7,003 nt of DNA from Dehalococcoidales bacterium (GCA_028718465.1 JAQULX010000144.1:1-7003), one strand, 5' to 3'; counted from the stretch's first letter, positions 1 through 6,468 are shown. Translations and numbers: made by a program. The notes: generated from the sequence alone by a model not told the origin.

Positions 1-30
1 CAAACCTGCCAGAACAATCACTTTTTTCAT
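1..30 (-). CDS. 5' end of an unidentified gene, continues beyond the window
   Basis: An ATG at 30-28 on the minus strand opens a frame reading MKKVIVLAGL before the window ends. A good Shine-Dalgarno (CCGGAG, bases 44-39) lies 8 nt upstream, and the gene begins only 20 nt after the stop of the 935-51 gene, so it is very probably the next cistron of the same leftward operon. Ten residues cannot identify a family. The pattern of basic residues followed by V-I-V-L-A-G would suit the first beta strand of a nucleotide-binding (Rossmann) protein such as an SDR or NmrA-like oxidoreductase. It could equally be the hydrophobic start of an exported protein. The start is well supported; the function is unknown. 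Confidence 0.6.
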   Translation of the reverse strand, partial: MKKVIVLAGL

Positions 31-50
31 ATCAATATCTCCGGTTTTCT

Positions 51-935
51 CTATCGATATGTTTCCGCCATATTGTATTCGAGGTCCGTAACCTCAAGAT
101 TGATATAAGAGAAATCCCCACTACTCATCTTCCAGACAGCCTCTCCTTTTACAGGCAGTTTCAGGCCATTGAATTCCCCGTAACCGGTCATGGGTGTTTC
201 CCAGGTCTCTTTCACGTATACTCCGTTCACTTCGTGGTATCTTTCGCTGACAAAGTTGATCAAGGCTCCCTTTTCATCGAAATACAGCACTGCCGAGGCA
301 CGGTTACCGCCGTCTGTGATGGTAACTCTGGCCGATATATCATCAATGGCTTCCCAAGTTACGTTTTCACTCAAATATGCCGTAGGAAACCACATCATTT
401 CGTTGAGATAACGGACGAGTGAGCTGTAATCAATTTCATCTCCCTGAACATCACCGATAGTTTTGATACCCAGCATCTTAATCAACATACGGCCGTGTTC
501 ATCCATATACGAATCTCTGGCAGAGATGAGACTAAACGGGCCAGTCGCCATTTGCCCCATCCAGGCGAAAGCAGGAGGATTGACCGAAAAATATTCAATT
601 GCTGTAATACTTTTCCAGGCATCCTCAGGTGTTTGCCGCAGAGACCCTTTTTGCTTGAGTCTGACAGTATTGACCTTTTCTTTACCCACAACACCCGTAT
701 TGCGGAGATACCGTTGAACAGTATCAGGCAAGTTCTTCAGATCTGCTTCGGTCACAACCACTATATCAGGGATGTTACCTGAAAGGACTTCTTGTGCATT
801 AGTGTTGAAACCGTCTCGAATACTTATGCTACAACTGCCAGCGAATACGACTCCTAGCAATATATATACATCTATTAATAAGATGACAATGCCAAGTCCA
901 ATTAATCCTATCTGCCACATTTTTAGCCTTCTCAC
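51..935 (-). CDS. Membrane-anchored DUF6544/DUF6920-like protein
   Basis: A 294-residue protein with one strong hydrophobic segment at about residues 8-32 behind a basic start (MRRLK), so an N-terminal anchor or signal, with the rest extracytoplasmic. The body has features I associate with the uncharacterised DUF6544/DUF6920 group: LPDTVQRYLRNTGVVG (69-84), NPPAFAWMG (119-127), RDSYMDEHGRM (140-150), DEIDYSSLVRYLNEMMWFP (166-184), a WE-x-ID segment (194-198), and a C-terminal WETPMTGYGEFNGLKLP stretch (245-261). The alternating polar/hydrophobic strands suggest an open beta-barrel or lipid-binding fold, but that is inference and no catalytic motif is evident. An AGSC at 32-35 resembles a lipobox, but position -3 is Ala, so lipidation is doubtful. 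The start codon is GTG (935-933), chosen because a near-perfect Shine-Dalgarno lies 6-7 nt upstream; the in-frame ATG at residue 6 is too far from it. Third gene of the leftward string, 74 nt after the lipoprotein gene. Biological role unknown. Confidence 0.85.
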   Translation of the reverse strand: MRRLKMWQIGLIGLGIVILLIDVYILLGVVFAGSCSISIRDGFNTNAQEVLSGNIPDIVVVTEADLKNLPDTVQRYLRNTGVVGKEKVNTVRLKQKGSLRQTPEDAWKSITAIEYFSVNPPAFAWMGQMATGPFSLISARDSYMDEHGRMLIKMLGIKTIGDVQGDEIDYSSLVRYLNEMMWFPTAYLSENVTWEAIDDISARVTITDGGNRASAVLYFDEKGALINFVSERYHEVNGVYVKETWETPMTGYGEFNGLKLPVKGEAVWKMSSGDFSYINLEVTDLEYNMAETYR

Positions 936-941
936 GTGTTC

Positions 942-950
942 TCCTCCTTT
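942..950 (-). promoter_or_regulatory. Strong ribosome binding site fixing a GTG start
   Basis: On the minus strand this reads AAAGGAGGA, almost a full anti-16S match, ending 6-7 nt before the GTG at 935. It decides the start of the DUF6544-like gene in favour of GTG over the ATG five codons later. Confidence 0.8.
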
Positions 951-1009
951 AACAACAAGGGTGTATTCGTAATTATTTTCGGCATTTTAATCAGTTGCCT
1001 GTTTAACGC

Positions 1010-1828
1010 TTATTCGGAATTTTGGGTATATATGCCATGATGAATGCATAAATATGAACTATCGGAAGTTTCGATCTCAATGGGAGCCGGGTTTCCCAGG
1101 TAGGTAACATTTGATCTACCGCTGACGCTTGCTTTGAGTCTGCCGTCCAGATTAATCCAGATATCGCTTCCACCTCTAACATCCATGTTGGCATTACATG
1201 TCGGGTAATTAATAAGATTGCATTTGGAAGAACCGCTTACTTTTGCAACAATGTTATTTGTATTACCGATTAATTCAACGATACTGGAACCACTGACTGT
1301 GAAATCTGTAGCATTAATAGCTTCCAGGGTGCCTTGTAATCTGGAAGATCCGGTTACTTGAATAAACAAGCTGGCAGCAGATATATTAACCACACTGAGC
1401 GTACTAGATCCGGATATATCTATTTTAAGATTATCGTCTGAATAGAAGTTGCTTATTACACCTTTAGAAGCATGGGCCAAGCGTAATGTGTTCAAATTCG
1501 GTAGAGTGATGCTTACAGCCGGAATCTGATAGAATGGATCAAGCCATTTAATACCCTGTCTCGCAACATACAAAATATCATCGTCTTTTTCCAACTTAAT
1601 ACGAGAAAAATCATCACAGGTTACGCTGATTGAGTATGAAACACCCTGCATTATCTGGACTTCGAAGGCCGAAGTCACTATGATTTTATCAAATCCATCG
1701 TAGTCAAATTGCCGTGTTGTTATTTTGTGTCCGTTGTTCTTTCCCGGTTCAGTGTTTGCATTACACCCGTTTAACAGTGTGCATAATGTGAAGATGGTAA
1801 CCAGTATTAGCAACAATAACTTTTTCAT
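1010..1828 (-). CDS. Lipoprotein with head GIN (DUF2807) beta-helical repeat domain
   Basis: A 272-residue predicted lipoprotein. The signal peptide is MKK plus a hydrophobic run to residue 19, ending in the lipobox L19-N20-G21-C22, so Cys22 should be lipidated and the protein anchored outside the membrane. After a short polar linker (23-38), the FDKIIVTSAFEVQIMQG segment (46-62) is the typical opening of DUF2807 domains. Residues 135-260 then hold seven serial motifs of the type SGSS: ISGSS (138-142), VTGSS (158-162), VSGSS (178-182), VSGSS (197-201), VRGGS (217-221), VSGRS (235-239) and SDSS (255-258). Spacing is about 18-20 residues, as expected for the rungs of a right-handed beta-helix. 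Family function is poorly defined; such domains are proposed to be adhesin-like or scaffolding modules at the cell surface. A good Shine-Dalgarno (AAGGAGA, bases 1843-1837) sits about 8 nt before the ATG. Middle gene of the leftward string, 52 nt after the hydrolase gene. Confidence 0.9.
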   Translation of the reverse strand: MKKLLLLILVTIFTLCTLLNGCNANTEPGKNNGHKITTRQFDYDGFDKIIVTSAFEVQIMQGVSYSISVTCDDFSRIKLEKDDDILYVARQGIKWLDPFYQIPAVSITLPNLNTLRLAHASKGVISNFYSDDNLKIDISGSSTLSVVNISAASLFIQVTGSSRLQGTLEAINATDFTVSGSSIVELIGNTNNIVAKVSGSSKCNLINYPTCNANMDVRGGSDIWINLDGRLKASVSGRSNVTYLGNPAPIEIETSDSSYLCIHHGIYTQNSE

Positions 1829-1880
1829 AATAATTTTCTCCTTCGGAATTTATCTGTTGTTAGGTAAGCTATTCATGTCA

Positions 1881-2861
1881 CTAATCTGGCTTGCTCGTAT
1901 TACTTACAAATTTATTTAAAAAGAGGGTTGTTTCATTACAAATATCTGTCACATTGGTCTGATAGATAAAATGAGAGCAGTCGATAATCTTTAACTCTGC
2001 ATTTTCTCCTATTCTTTTAAGGTGATTAATCTGATATTCTTCTCCAACTTTTTTAACGCTTTGTGCTGAGATGAGTTTTAATACCGGTATATCTTGAGGA
2101 AAAGTAATGGCACTTACTTCATTTATGTTTTCAAGCAACTGAAAAGATTGATTGATCATAGTATTATTGAGAACATGATACGCGAACAATTTGTAGTCTT
2201 TGATTTCTTTTTCCGTATAGCCATTCTCAACTTTCTGAGTTGGAGGTATTACATTACTTGTAATACGTGTCAATCCACAAGCCTGCTGTAGTTGAGCAAG
2301 CCTGTAAACAATTTTGGGAGGATTACCTTTTTCAACTTTTACGGTTGATGTTGTGTCCAACATAATGATGGCTGATATCTCATTAGGATATTTTGCGGCG
2401 TAGTATTCACAATAAACACCGGAAGCAGAATGTGGCATTAAAATATAAGGAGCCTTAAATCCGGCGAGAGATAATGCGGTTCTGATTTCCTGTGTATAAT
2501 TAATATTTGTTCGTGGTGTGTCTATCTGCTCACTGAAACCAATGCCGAAATATTCGATGCAAACAACCGTGTAATCCTTGGAGAGTTCTCTCATCAAAGG
2601 TCCAAAATCTGCACTTGGTAAGGAAATTCCTATACCGGGCAACAATACGACGGTCTTCTCGCTATCACCCATGGAATAGACATGCATTTTATGGCCATTC
2701 ACTTCTACCATTTGTCCGTAAGGTGACACGGTTTCAAGCTCGTTTGAGAAACACAGCTTATTAACTGCAAACCCGATCAAACCGAGAAAAAAAATAATTC
2801 CCAAGACATATCCGATAATAACCAACATCTTTTTACCTCTTTTCAATACCAATTTTTTCAT
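1881..2861 (-). CDS. Membrane-anchored alpha/beta hydrolase
   Basis: A 326-residue protein with a basic N-terminus, one transmembrane segment (about 12-32), then an alpha/beta hydrolase domain that probably faces outward. VVLLPGIGIS (71-80) is the oxyanion-hole strand-loop. PHSASG (143-148) is the nucleophile elbow with Ser145 as likely nucleophile, D169 lies after the next strand, and His297 (CSHFIY) is the likely catalytic histidine. The elbow departs from the usual G-x-S-x-G: both glycines of the consensus are replaced (P143, S147). The acid of the triad is not certain. The substrate is unknown; esterase, lipase-like or peptidase activity are all possible. The frame is open up to 2966, but I place the start at the ATG 2861-2859, because AAAGGAG lies 8 nt upstream and the translation then begins with a normal basic-plus-hydrophobic anchor. 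The longer form would add 35 polar residues and leave only 5 bp to the longest divergent kinase frame. First gene of the leftward string. Confidence 0.9.
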   Translation of the reverse strand: MKKLVLKRGKKMLVIIGYVLGIIFFLGLIGFAVNKLCFSNELETVSPYGQMVEVNGHKMHVYSMGDSEKTVVLLPGIGISLPSADFGPLMRELSKDYTVVCIEYFGIGFSEQIDTPRTNINYTQEIRTALSLAGFKAPYILMPHSASGVYCEYYAAKYPNEISAIIMLDTTSTVKVEKGNPPKIVYRLAQLQQACGLTRITSNVIPPTQKVENGYTEKEIKDYKLFAYHVLNNTMINQSFQLLENINEVSAITFPQDIPVLKLISAQSVKKVGEEYQINHLKRIGENAELKIIDCSHFIYQTNVTDICNETTLFLNKFVSNTSKPD

Positions 2862-2869
2862 TTCACCCG

Positions 2870-2876
2870 CTCCTTT
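2870..2876 (-). promoter_or_regulatory. Ribosome binding site fixing the hydrolase start
   Basis: The minus strand reads AAAGGAG, 8 nt before the ATG at 2861. The upstream in-frame ATG at 2966 has no comparable site, so the shorter protein is preferred and the bases from 2862 rightward become leader and control region. Confidence 0.75.
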
Positions 2877-2905
2877 CTGCGATGATTTTTGGATTATTAT
2901 CTCGT

Positions 2906-2940
2906 TTGACATTTTGTTGCTGATCGATACTTGTATTATC
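2906..2940 (+). promoter_or_regulatory. Candidate promoter and dyad in the divergent control region
   Basis: A perfect -35 hexamer, TTGACA, lies at 2906-2911 on the plus strand. No good -10 follows at 17 nt; the best options are TACTTG (2928-2933, spacing 16) and TTGTAT (2931-2936, spacing 19), both poor. Overlapping this is an imperfect dyad, GATAcTTGTAtTATC (2926-2940), which could be an operator. A weak -10 plus an operator would suit an activated promoter for the kinase-regulator operon, but this is inference. Confidence 0.3.
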
Positions 2941-3082
2941 ATAAAATGCGGTGGCCGGGTAGACATCAGTTGTGACTATGATTCCTGTGAAGCGTTTAAA
3001 CGGATTTAGCAGAATGAAATATCATCTTAGCGGCGGATGCCTTATCAGCTGTAAAGATGATGCAAAAGCAGGTTTCAGGCTC

Positions 3083-3088
3083 TATAAT
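3083..3088 (+). promoter_or_regulatory. Consensus -10 hexamer directly before the kinase start
   Basis: A perfect TATAAT abuts the ATG at 3089. No recognisable -35 lies 16-18 nt upstream. If it works as a -10, transcription would begin near 3095, the A of a second in-frame ATG (MetAlaMet start), giving a leaderless message. It may equally be chance in AT-rich DNA. Confidence 0.25.
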
Positions 3089-4309
3089 ATGGCTATGAAG
3101 TGGTTGAAGAATTTATGGAATATCATTAATAAATATCCATTATTAGGCGATAGCCTCATCACGATAATATTAGCGGTTTCAGCATTTGCTAATATACGCG
3201 CTCTCTGGGAATTAGAACCACCATCAGTACCAACGTTCTTATCGGTGACTTTAATTGTTCTTATGATTGTTCCCTCAATTTGGCGGCGTATTTTCCCTTT
3301 AGCTGCACTTATTATTTCTACATTAGCTATCATTACCCTTCAAGCTCTTGATATCCCTGAAGGTAACTTCATGGTAATTGTTACCGGTTTAAATATCTTT
3401 AGTGTCGCAGCATATAGCGAATCTAAAAAGAGATATGTTTTCATTGCCTGCATAATTGGCATTACTACCGCTCAAGTTTACCGTTTAGTATCTAATGACA
3501 GTTTTGTATTTCTAAGTAATGCCACTCTGTTTTTTGCCACTAATTTGGTTTGGAATTTGATAATCTTTCTTGCTGTCTGGTGGTTAGGCAATACACTTCG
3601 CTTGAGCCGCAATCAGGCTTCACAGTTAAGAGAAAGTACGGAACAGCTTGTGCGAGAACGGGAAGAGAACGCCCGCCGTGCGGTAGTTGATGAACGTATT
3701 CGCATTGCACGAGAACTTCACGATGTTCTGGCACATCATGTCAGTGTCATGGGGATACAGGCCGGAGCGGCTCGCCAGGTACTTAAGCAATATCCAGAGA
3801 AAGCGATGAATGCATTAAGTCTTATCGAGACATCCAGCCGCCAGGCTGTCGCTGAACTGTACCGGTTGCTTGGACTACTGCGTGACGAAAAACAGGTTGA
3901 AAAATTTACCTCGCAGCCCGGTCTATCACAATTGGAAAAATTGATTATCGATATGCAAAATGTAGGGCTTCAAGTGGAAGTGAAAACAGATGGGAAAAAG
4001 CATGAAATTCCGCAGATAGTGGACCTATCAGTCTATCGCATTATCGAGGAAGCTCTCACTAATATTCTCAAACACTCCGGGGCTACTAAAGCTACTATTA
4101 GTATGAATTATCATAACAATATACTTCTTTTAGATATAGCTGATAATGGACATGGAATTGCCAATGATAGTAGAAACATATCTGGTGGAAAAGGGTTGAT
4201 AGGAATGAGAGAAAGAGTGAACTTGTTAAAAGGAGAAATCGAGGCAGGCAACGGACGGGATGGCGGATTCCTTGTTAAGGTAAAACTTCCTCTGGATGAA
4301 CAGTTATGA
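3089..4309 (+). CDS. Sensor histidine kinase, NarL/DesK-type (HisKA_3)
   Basis: A membrane sensor kinase of 406 residues from the chosen start. The N-terminal half has about six hydrophobic segments (roughly 19-38, 48-63, 66-85, 92-109, 114-131, 145-167) with very short loops, so the signal is probably sensed within or at the membrane. A charged, probably coiled-coil linker (168-199) leads to the HisKA_3 dimerisation box ERIRIARELHDVLAHH with phospho-acceptor His211. The HATPase domain follows: N box EEALTNILKHSG (Asn325), G1 box DNGHGI (352-357) and G2 box GKGLIGMRERV (367-377). All catalytic features are intact. The frame is open back to a GTG at 2972, but the extra 39 residues are polar and have no ribosome site. 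The ATG at 3089 (or 3095) gives a conventional kinase N-terminus, though its own ribosome site is weak (CAGG at 3076-3079). The stop overlaps the regulator start by ATGA, so the two are translationally coupled. The signal is unknown. Confidence 0.93.
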   Translation: MAMKWLKNLWNIINKYPLLGDSLITIILAVSAFANIRALWELEPPSVPTFLSVTLIVLMIVPSIWRRIFPLAALIISTLAIITLQALDIPEGNFMVIVTGLNIFSVAAYSESKKRYVFIACIIGITTAQVYRLVSNDSFVFLSNATLFFATNLVWNLIIFLAVWWLGNTLRLSRNQASQLRESTEQLVREREENARRAVVDERIRIARELHDVLAHHVSVMGIQAGAARQVLKQYPEKAMNALSLIETSSRQAVAELYRLLGLLRDEKQVEKFTSQPGLSQLEKLIIDMQNVGLQVEVKTDGKKHEIPQIVDLSVYRIIEEALTNILKHSGATKATISMNYHNNILLLDIADNGHGIANDSRNISGGKGLIGMRERVNLLKGEIEAGNGRDGGFLVKVKLPLDEQL

Positions 4310-4971
4310 GTATTAGAGTGTTAATAGCAGATGATCAGTCAATGGTAAGGGCTGGATTCCGCATGATCCTCGAAATGCAAAATGATATGGAGGTAGTTGG
4401 GGAAGCAGCAGATGGAGATGAGACTATTGCCGCGGTAAAAAAACTAAAGCCAGATATTGTTTTAATGGATATACAAATGCCTGGAATGGATGGTTTGGAA
4501 GCAACCCGGCGTATCGTTGAGTTGCATGAAGAAATCACCACGAAGGTTTTGATTCTTACTACTTTCGAGCGTGATGATTACATTTTCGAAGCTCTCAGAA
4601 CAGGTGCATGTGGATTTCTATTAAAAAACGCAACTCCAGAGGACCTGGTAGCGGGGATAAGGGTTGTAGCAAAAGGAAACGCACTCCTTGCCCCTTCAGT
4701 GACCAGACGCGTTATTGCCAAATTTGTCCAAAAGTCAAAATTTCGAGATTATACAGATTCTCTCGGCAAGTTAACAGCGAGAGAAGTTGACATCTTGAAA
4801 TCGGTTGCACGGGGGATGACGAATGCCGAAATTGCCCAGGAACTCTTTATTGGGGAAGCTACTGTCAGGACCCATGTGTCAAATTTGCTTGGCAAACTGG
4901 AATTACGAGACAGAGTCCAGATAGTTGCCTTTGCTTACGAGAGCGGTATCGTTCAACCCGGTAGCGATTAA
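4306..4971 (+). CDS. Response regulator, NarL/LuxR family
   Basis: A 221-residue cytoplasmic two-domain regulator. The receiver domain (about 3-120) has the acidic pair D9-D10, phospho-acceptor D55 (VLMDIQMPG), the switch threonines T85-T86 and K107 (LLKNA). The output domain (about 155-212) is a LuxR-type helix-turn-helix: LTAREVDILKSVARGMTNAEIAQEL (156-180), then recognition helix IGEATVRTHVSNLLGKL (182-198). Nothing is missing, so it should be phosphorylated by the kinase encoded just upstream, dimerise and bind DNA as a transcription factor. Its ATG overlaps the kinase stop (ATGA) and has no strong ribosome site of its own, consistent with coupling. Likely targets, by inference, are its own operon and the divergent membrane/lipoprotein genes. 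Confidence 0.96.
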   Translation: MSIRVLIADDQSMVRAGFRMILEMQNDMEVVGEAADGDETIAAVKKLKPDIVLMDIQMPGMDGLEATRRIVELHEEITTKVLILTTFERDDYIFEALRTGACGFLLKNATPEDLVAGIRVVAKGNALLAPSVTRRVIAKFVQKSKFRDYTDSLGKLTAREVDILKSVARGMTNAEIAQELFIGEATVRTHVSNLLGKLELRDRVQIVAFAYESGIVQPGSD

Positions 4972-5005
4972 TTAAGACAGTAATAGCTCGTACGAGAAAT
5001 TCGAT

Positions 5006-5353
5006 ATGAACTGGAAAACATTATTTATCCCACCTATAGCTATCTACGGAACTGTTTCCGTATGGATCGTGATATTGGGTATTTTCCATGTTGATGGAAA
5101 TTCGTTGTGGGTATGGGCTATCGGCTTAATAATAACAGGCATTGGTTTGTATCTAGCTGCCAAATACATTCACCCAAAAAGCTTGAAGCAAGGTTTTTTA
5201 ATTAGCCTTGTATGGCTTGTCATCTTCGTTGTGTTGGATATAATTTTAGCTTCAGCATTTACAGGTCTGGAATATTTTTCCGATTGGAAAACTTATCTTC
5301 CATATGCTTTGACCTTGATTATACCGCTTTTATCCTGGAAATTGCGGCTCTAG
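5006..5353 (+). CDS. Small four-helix integral membrane protein of unknown function
   Basis: A 115-residue, strongly hydrophobic protein with four predicted membrane helices (about 8-26, 33-52, 63-83, 97-112). A charged turn after helix two (KYIHPKSLKQG, 53-63) and an aromatic loop before helix four (GLEYFSDWKTY, 87-97) are the only polar features. No catalytic or metal-binding motif is seen. The pattern of a third helix holding W-x-V-x(4)-LD (70-78) followed by FTG-x-E-YFS-x-W resembles a family of small 4-TM proteins I have met in diverse bacteria but cannot name. It starts 34 nt after the response regulator with a weak ribosome site (GAGA, 4994-4997), so it is probably co-transcribed with the two-component system. 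It could be an accessory signal modulator or an output gene. Real gene, function unknown. Confidence 0.8.
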   Translation: MNWKTLFIPPIAIYGTVSVWIVILGIFHVDGNSLWVWAIGLIITGIGLYLAAKYIHPKSLKQGFLISLVWLVIFVVLDIILASAFTGLEYFSDWKTYLPYALTLIIPLLSWKLRL

Positions 5354-5413
5354 TAATTCTGTCATATTAAATCAAATAAAAAAGTACATTCGAGCACATC
5401 TAATCTTTAAGAT

Positions 5414-5420
5414 GATGAGG
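5414..5420 (+). promoter_or_regulatory. Ribosome binding site choosing the third ATG of the CPBP gene
   Basis: GATGAGG ends 6 nt before the ATG at 5427. It lies inside the longer frame that opens with two adjacent ATGs at 5412 and 5415, neither of which has a ribosome site upstream. It therefore supports 5427 as the start. Confidence 0.55.
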
Positions 5421-5426
5421 ATAAGA

Positions 5427-6278
5427 ATGAATAGACATGTCGATGAGTTGACCGGAGTCGGCAATACAGCGATTGCCAGACCTGATGTTAATCCGGATAG
5501 GAATTTAACGATAGACGAAAATCAATGTGAGCAGCATTCAGCAATAAAATCTATTTTGCTTCACCTAATTCCTGGAATACCGATTATAGTGGGCTTGTTT
5601 TTATTTTCTCTGCCGTTCTTTTCCAAATTACTAGGCATAGCCGTTGAGTTACGGGTTTTCTTAGGAATTACTCTATCAATATTAATCACTCTTATCCCGG
5701 TTGAATTGGGAATACTTTTCTACGAAGGTAAAAAGCTTAACGGAAAATTGTCACTGAAAGGCGTTATCAGTTTTACAGAAAAAAATCCTTTGAAGAGTTA
5801 TCTTATATTTGTCCCTCTTTTACTAGTTTATGCAATAATTATGCTTGTCTTCGTTTCTCCTCTTTTCACTCCCTCAATTACCGAAACCCTGTTTGCGTGG
5901 TATCCGCAGGAATATAATCTTCAGCACATTTGGAGTAATCCAGGGGATCTTTCCGGCTATCAGGGAGTCTTTCTGTTGCTAGGTTTATATATACTTATTA
6001 ATGGAGTTCTAGGTCCGTTTGTCGAAGAACTCTATTTCAGAGGCTACCTTCTGCCACGCATGAATGGATATGCGGGCAGATGGGCTCCGGCTCTCAACAT
6101 CGCACTTTTTTCACTTTATCACTTCTTTTCTCCCTGGGAAAATCCCATCAGGATAATGGCATTCCTTCCATGGGGTTATCTTGTATGGAAAAAAAGAGAT
6201 ATTAGATTCAGTATTTTAGTTCACGTTCTGATGAATACCGGTAATGGCATAATGCTGCTTTGCCAAATACTGGCTTAA
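5427..6278 (+). CDS. CPBP family intramembrane metalloprotease (Rce1/Abi type)
   Basis: A polytopic membrane protein of 283 residues from the chosen ATG (288 from the first ATG at 5412). Numbering here is from 5412. A polar N-terminus (1-45) precedes about six hydrophobic segments (near 48-70, 82-103, 129-150, 184-203, 224-240, 265-285). The CPBP domain (about 185-283) carries all three catalytic signatures: E205-E206-LYF-R210, F233-SLY-H237, and H271-VLM-N275. It should thus be an active glutamate-dependent intramembrane protease, the fold shared with eukaryotic Rce1 and with bacterial immunity and processing proteins. The substrate is unknown. It follows the small membrane gene by 73 nt, in the same direction. 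A poor promoter-like pair (TTGCGG 5342-5347, TATTAA 5365-5370) means independent transcription cannot be excluded. Being downstream of a two-component system suggests either a response output or a protease that trims a membrane component of the same module. Confidence 0.92.
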   Translation: MNRHVDELTGVGNTAIARPDVNPDRNLTIDENQCEQHSAIKSILLHLIPGIPIIVGLFLFSLPFFSKLLGIAVELRVFLGITLSILITLIPVELGILFYEGKKLNGKLSLKGVISFTEKNPLKSYLIFVPLLLVYAIIMLVFVSPLFTPSITETLFAWYPQEYNLQHIWSNPGDLSGYQGVFLLLGLYILINGVLGPFVEELYFRGYLLPRMNGYAGRWAPALNIALFSLYHFFSPWENPIRIMAFLPWGYLVWKKRDIRFSILVHVLMNTGNGIMLLCQILA

Positions 6279-6351
6279 AGCATGAATGAAGTCAGCATAC
6301 CAAAATTAATGCTAGGGTAAAAGGATGAAATGATCAGTTATTAGACTTTAA

Positions 6352-6371
6352 TAGTTCTGTGTATTGAACTA
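6352..6371. repeat. Short perfect inverted repeat between CPBP gene and tRNA-Asn
   Basis: TAGTTC (6352-6357) and GAACTA (6366-6371) form a 6-bp stem with an 8-nt loop, about 20 nt beyond the 3' end of tRNA-Asn. No T-run follows on either strand, so it is at best a weak terminator or processing hairpin. The remainder of 6279-6393 shows no gene. Confidence 0.3.
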
Positions 6372-6393
6372 CTCGCCCACCCGTGTCTGAATC

Positions 6394-6468
6394 TGGCTCC
6401 CGAGGTTGGACTCGAACCAACGACCAAGCGGTTAACAGCCGCCCGCTCTACCACTGAGCTACTCGGGA
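6394..6468 (-). tRNA. tRNA-Asn(GTT)
   Basis: On the minus strand the gene folds into a full cloverleaf. Acceptor stem TCCCGAG pairs with CTCGGGA, followed by discriminator G and an encoded CCA. The D arm is GCTC-AGTGGTA-GAGC. The anticodon stem GGCGG/CCGCT has loop CTGTTAA, and the T arm is GTTGG-TTCGAGT-CCAAC. The anticodon GTT (bases 6436-6434) reads AAC and AAU. The total is 75 nt with CCA. Its 3' end faces the accessory gene block. Confidence 0.97.

Noticed and set aside
190..782. Several plus-strand open frames opposite the DUF6544-like gene
   Set aside because: They overlap one another and a well-supported minus-strand gene with signal segment, ribosome site and family-like motifs. No coherent domains.
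2972..3088. 39-residue N-terminal extension of the kinase, with a stretch (GFSRMKYHLSGG then C-x(3)-C) faintly like a BED zinc finger
   Set aside because: There is no ribosome site at the GTG or at the ATG at 3014, the extension would lie before a normal kinase start, and a BED finger makes no sense on a bacterial sensor kinase. Probably untranslated leader.
5342..5370. Promoter-like TTGCGG/TATTAA pair before the CPBP gene
   Set aside because: Only 3 of 6 and 4 of 6 consensus matches, and partly inside the preceding gene. Not strong enough to list as a feature.
6294..6313. AGCAT/ATGCT hairpin just after the CPBP gene as a terminator
   Set aside because: Only a 5-bp AT-rich stem with a 10-nt loop and no T-run after it.
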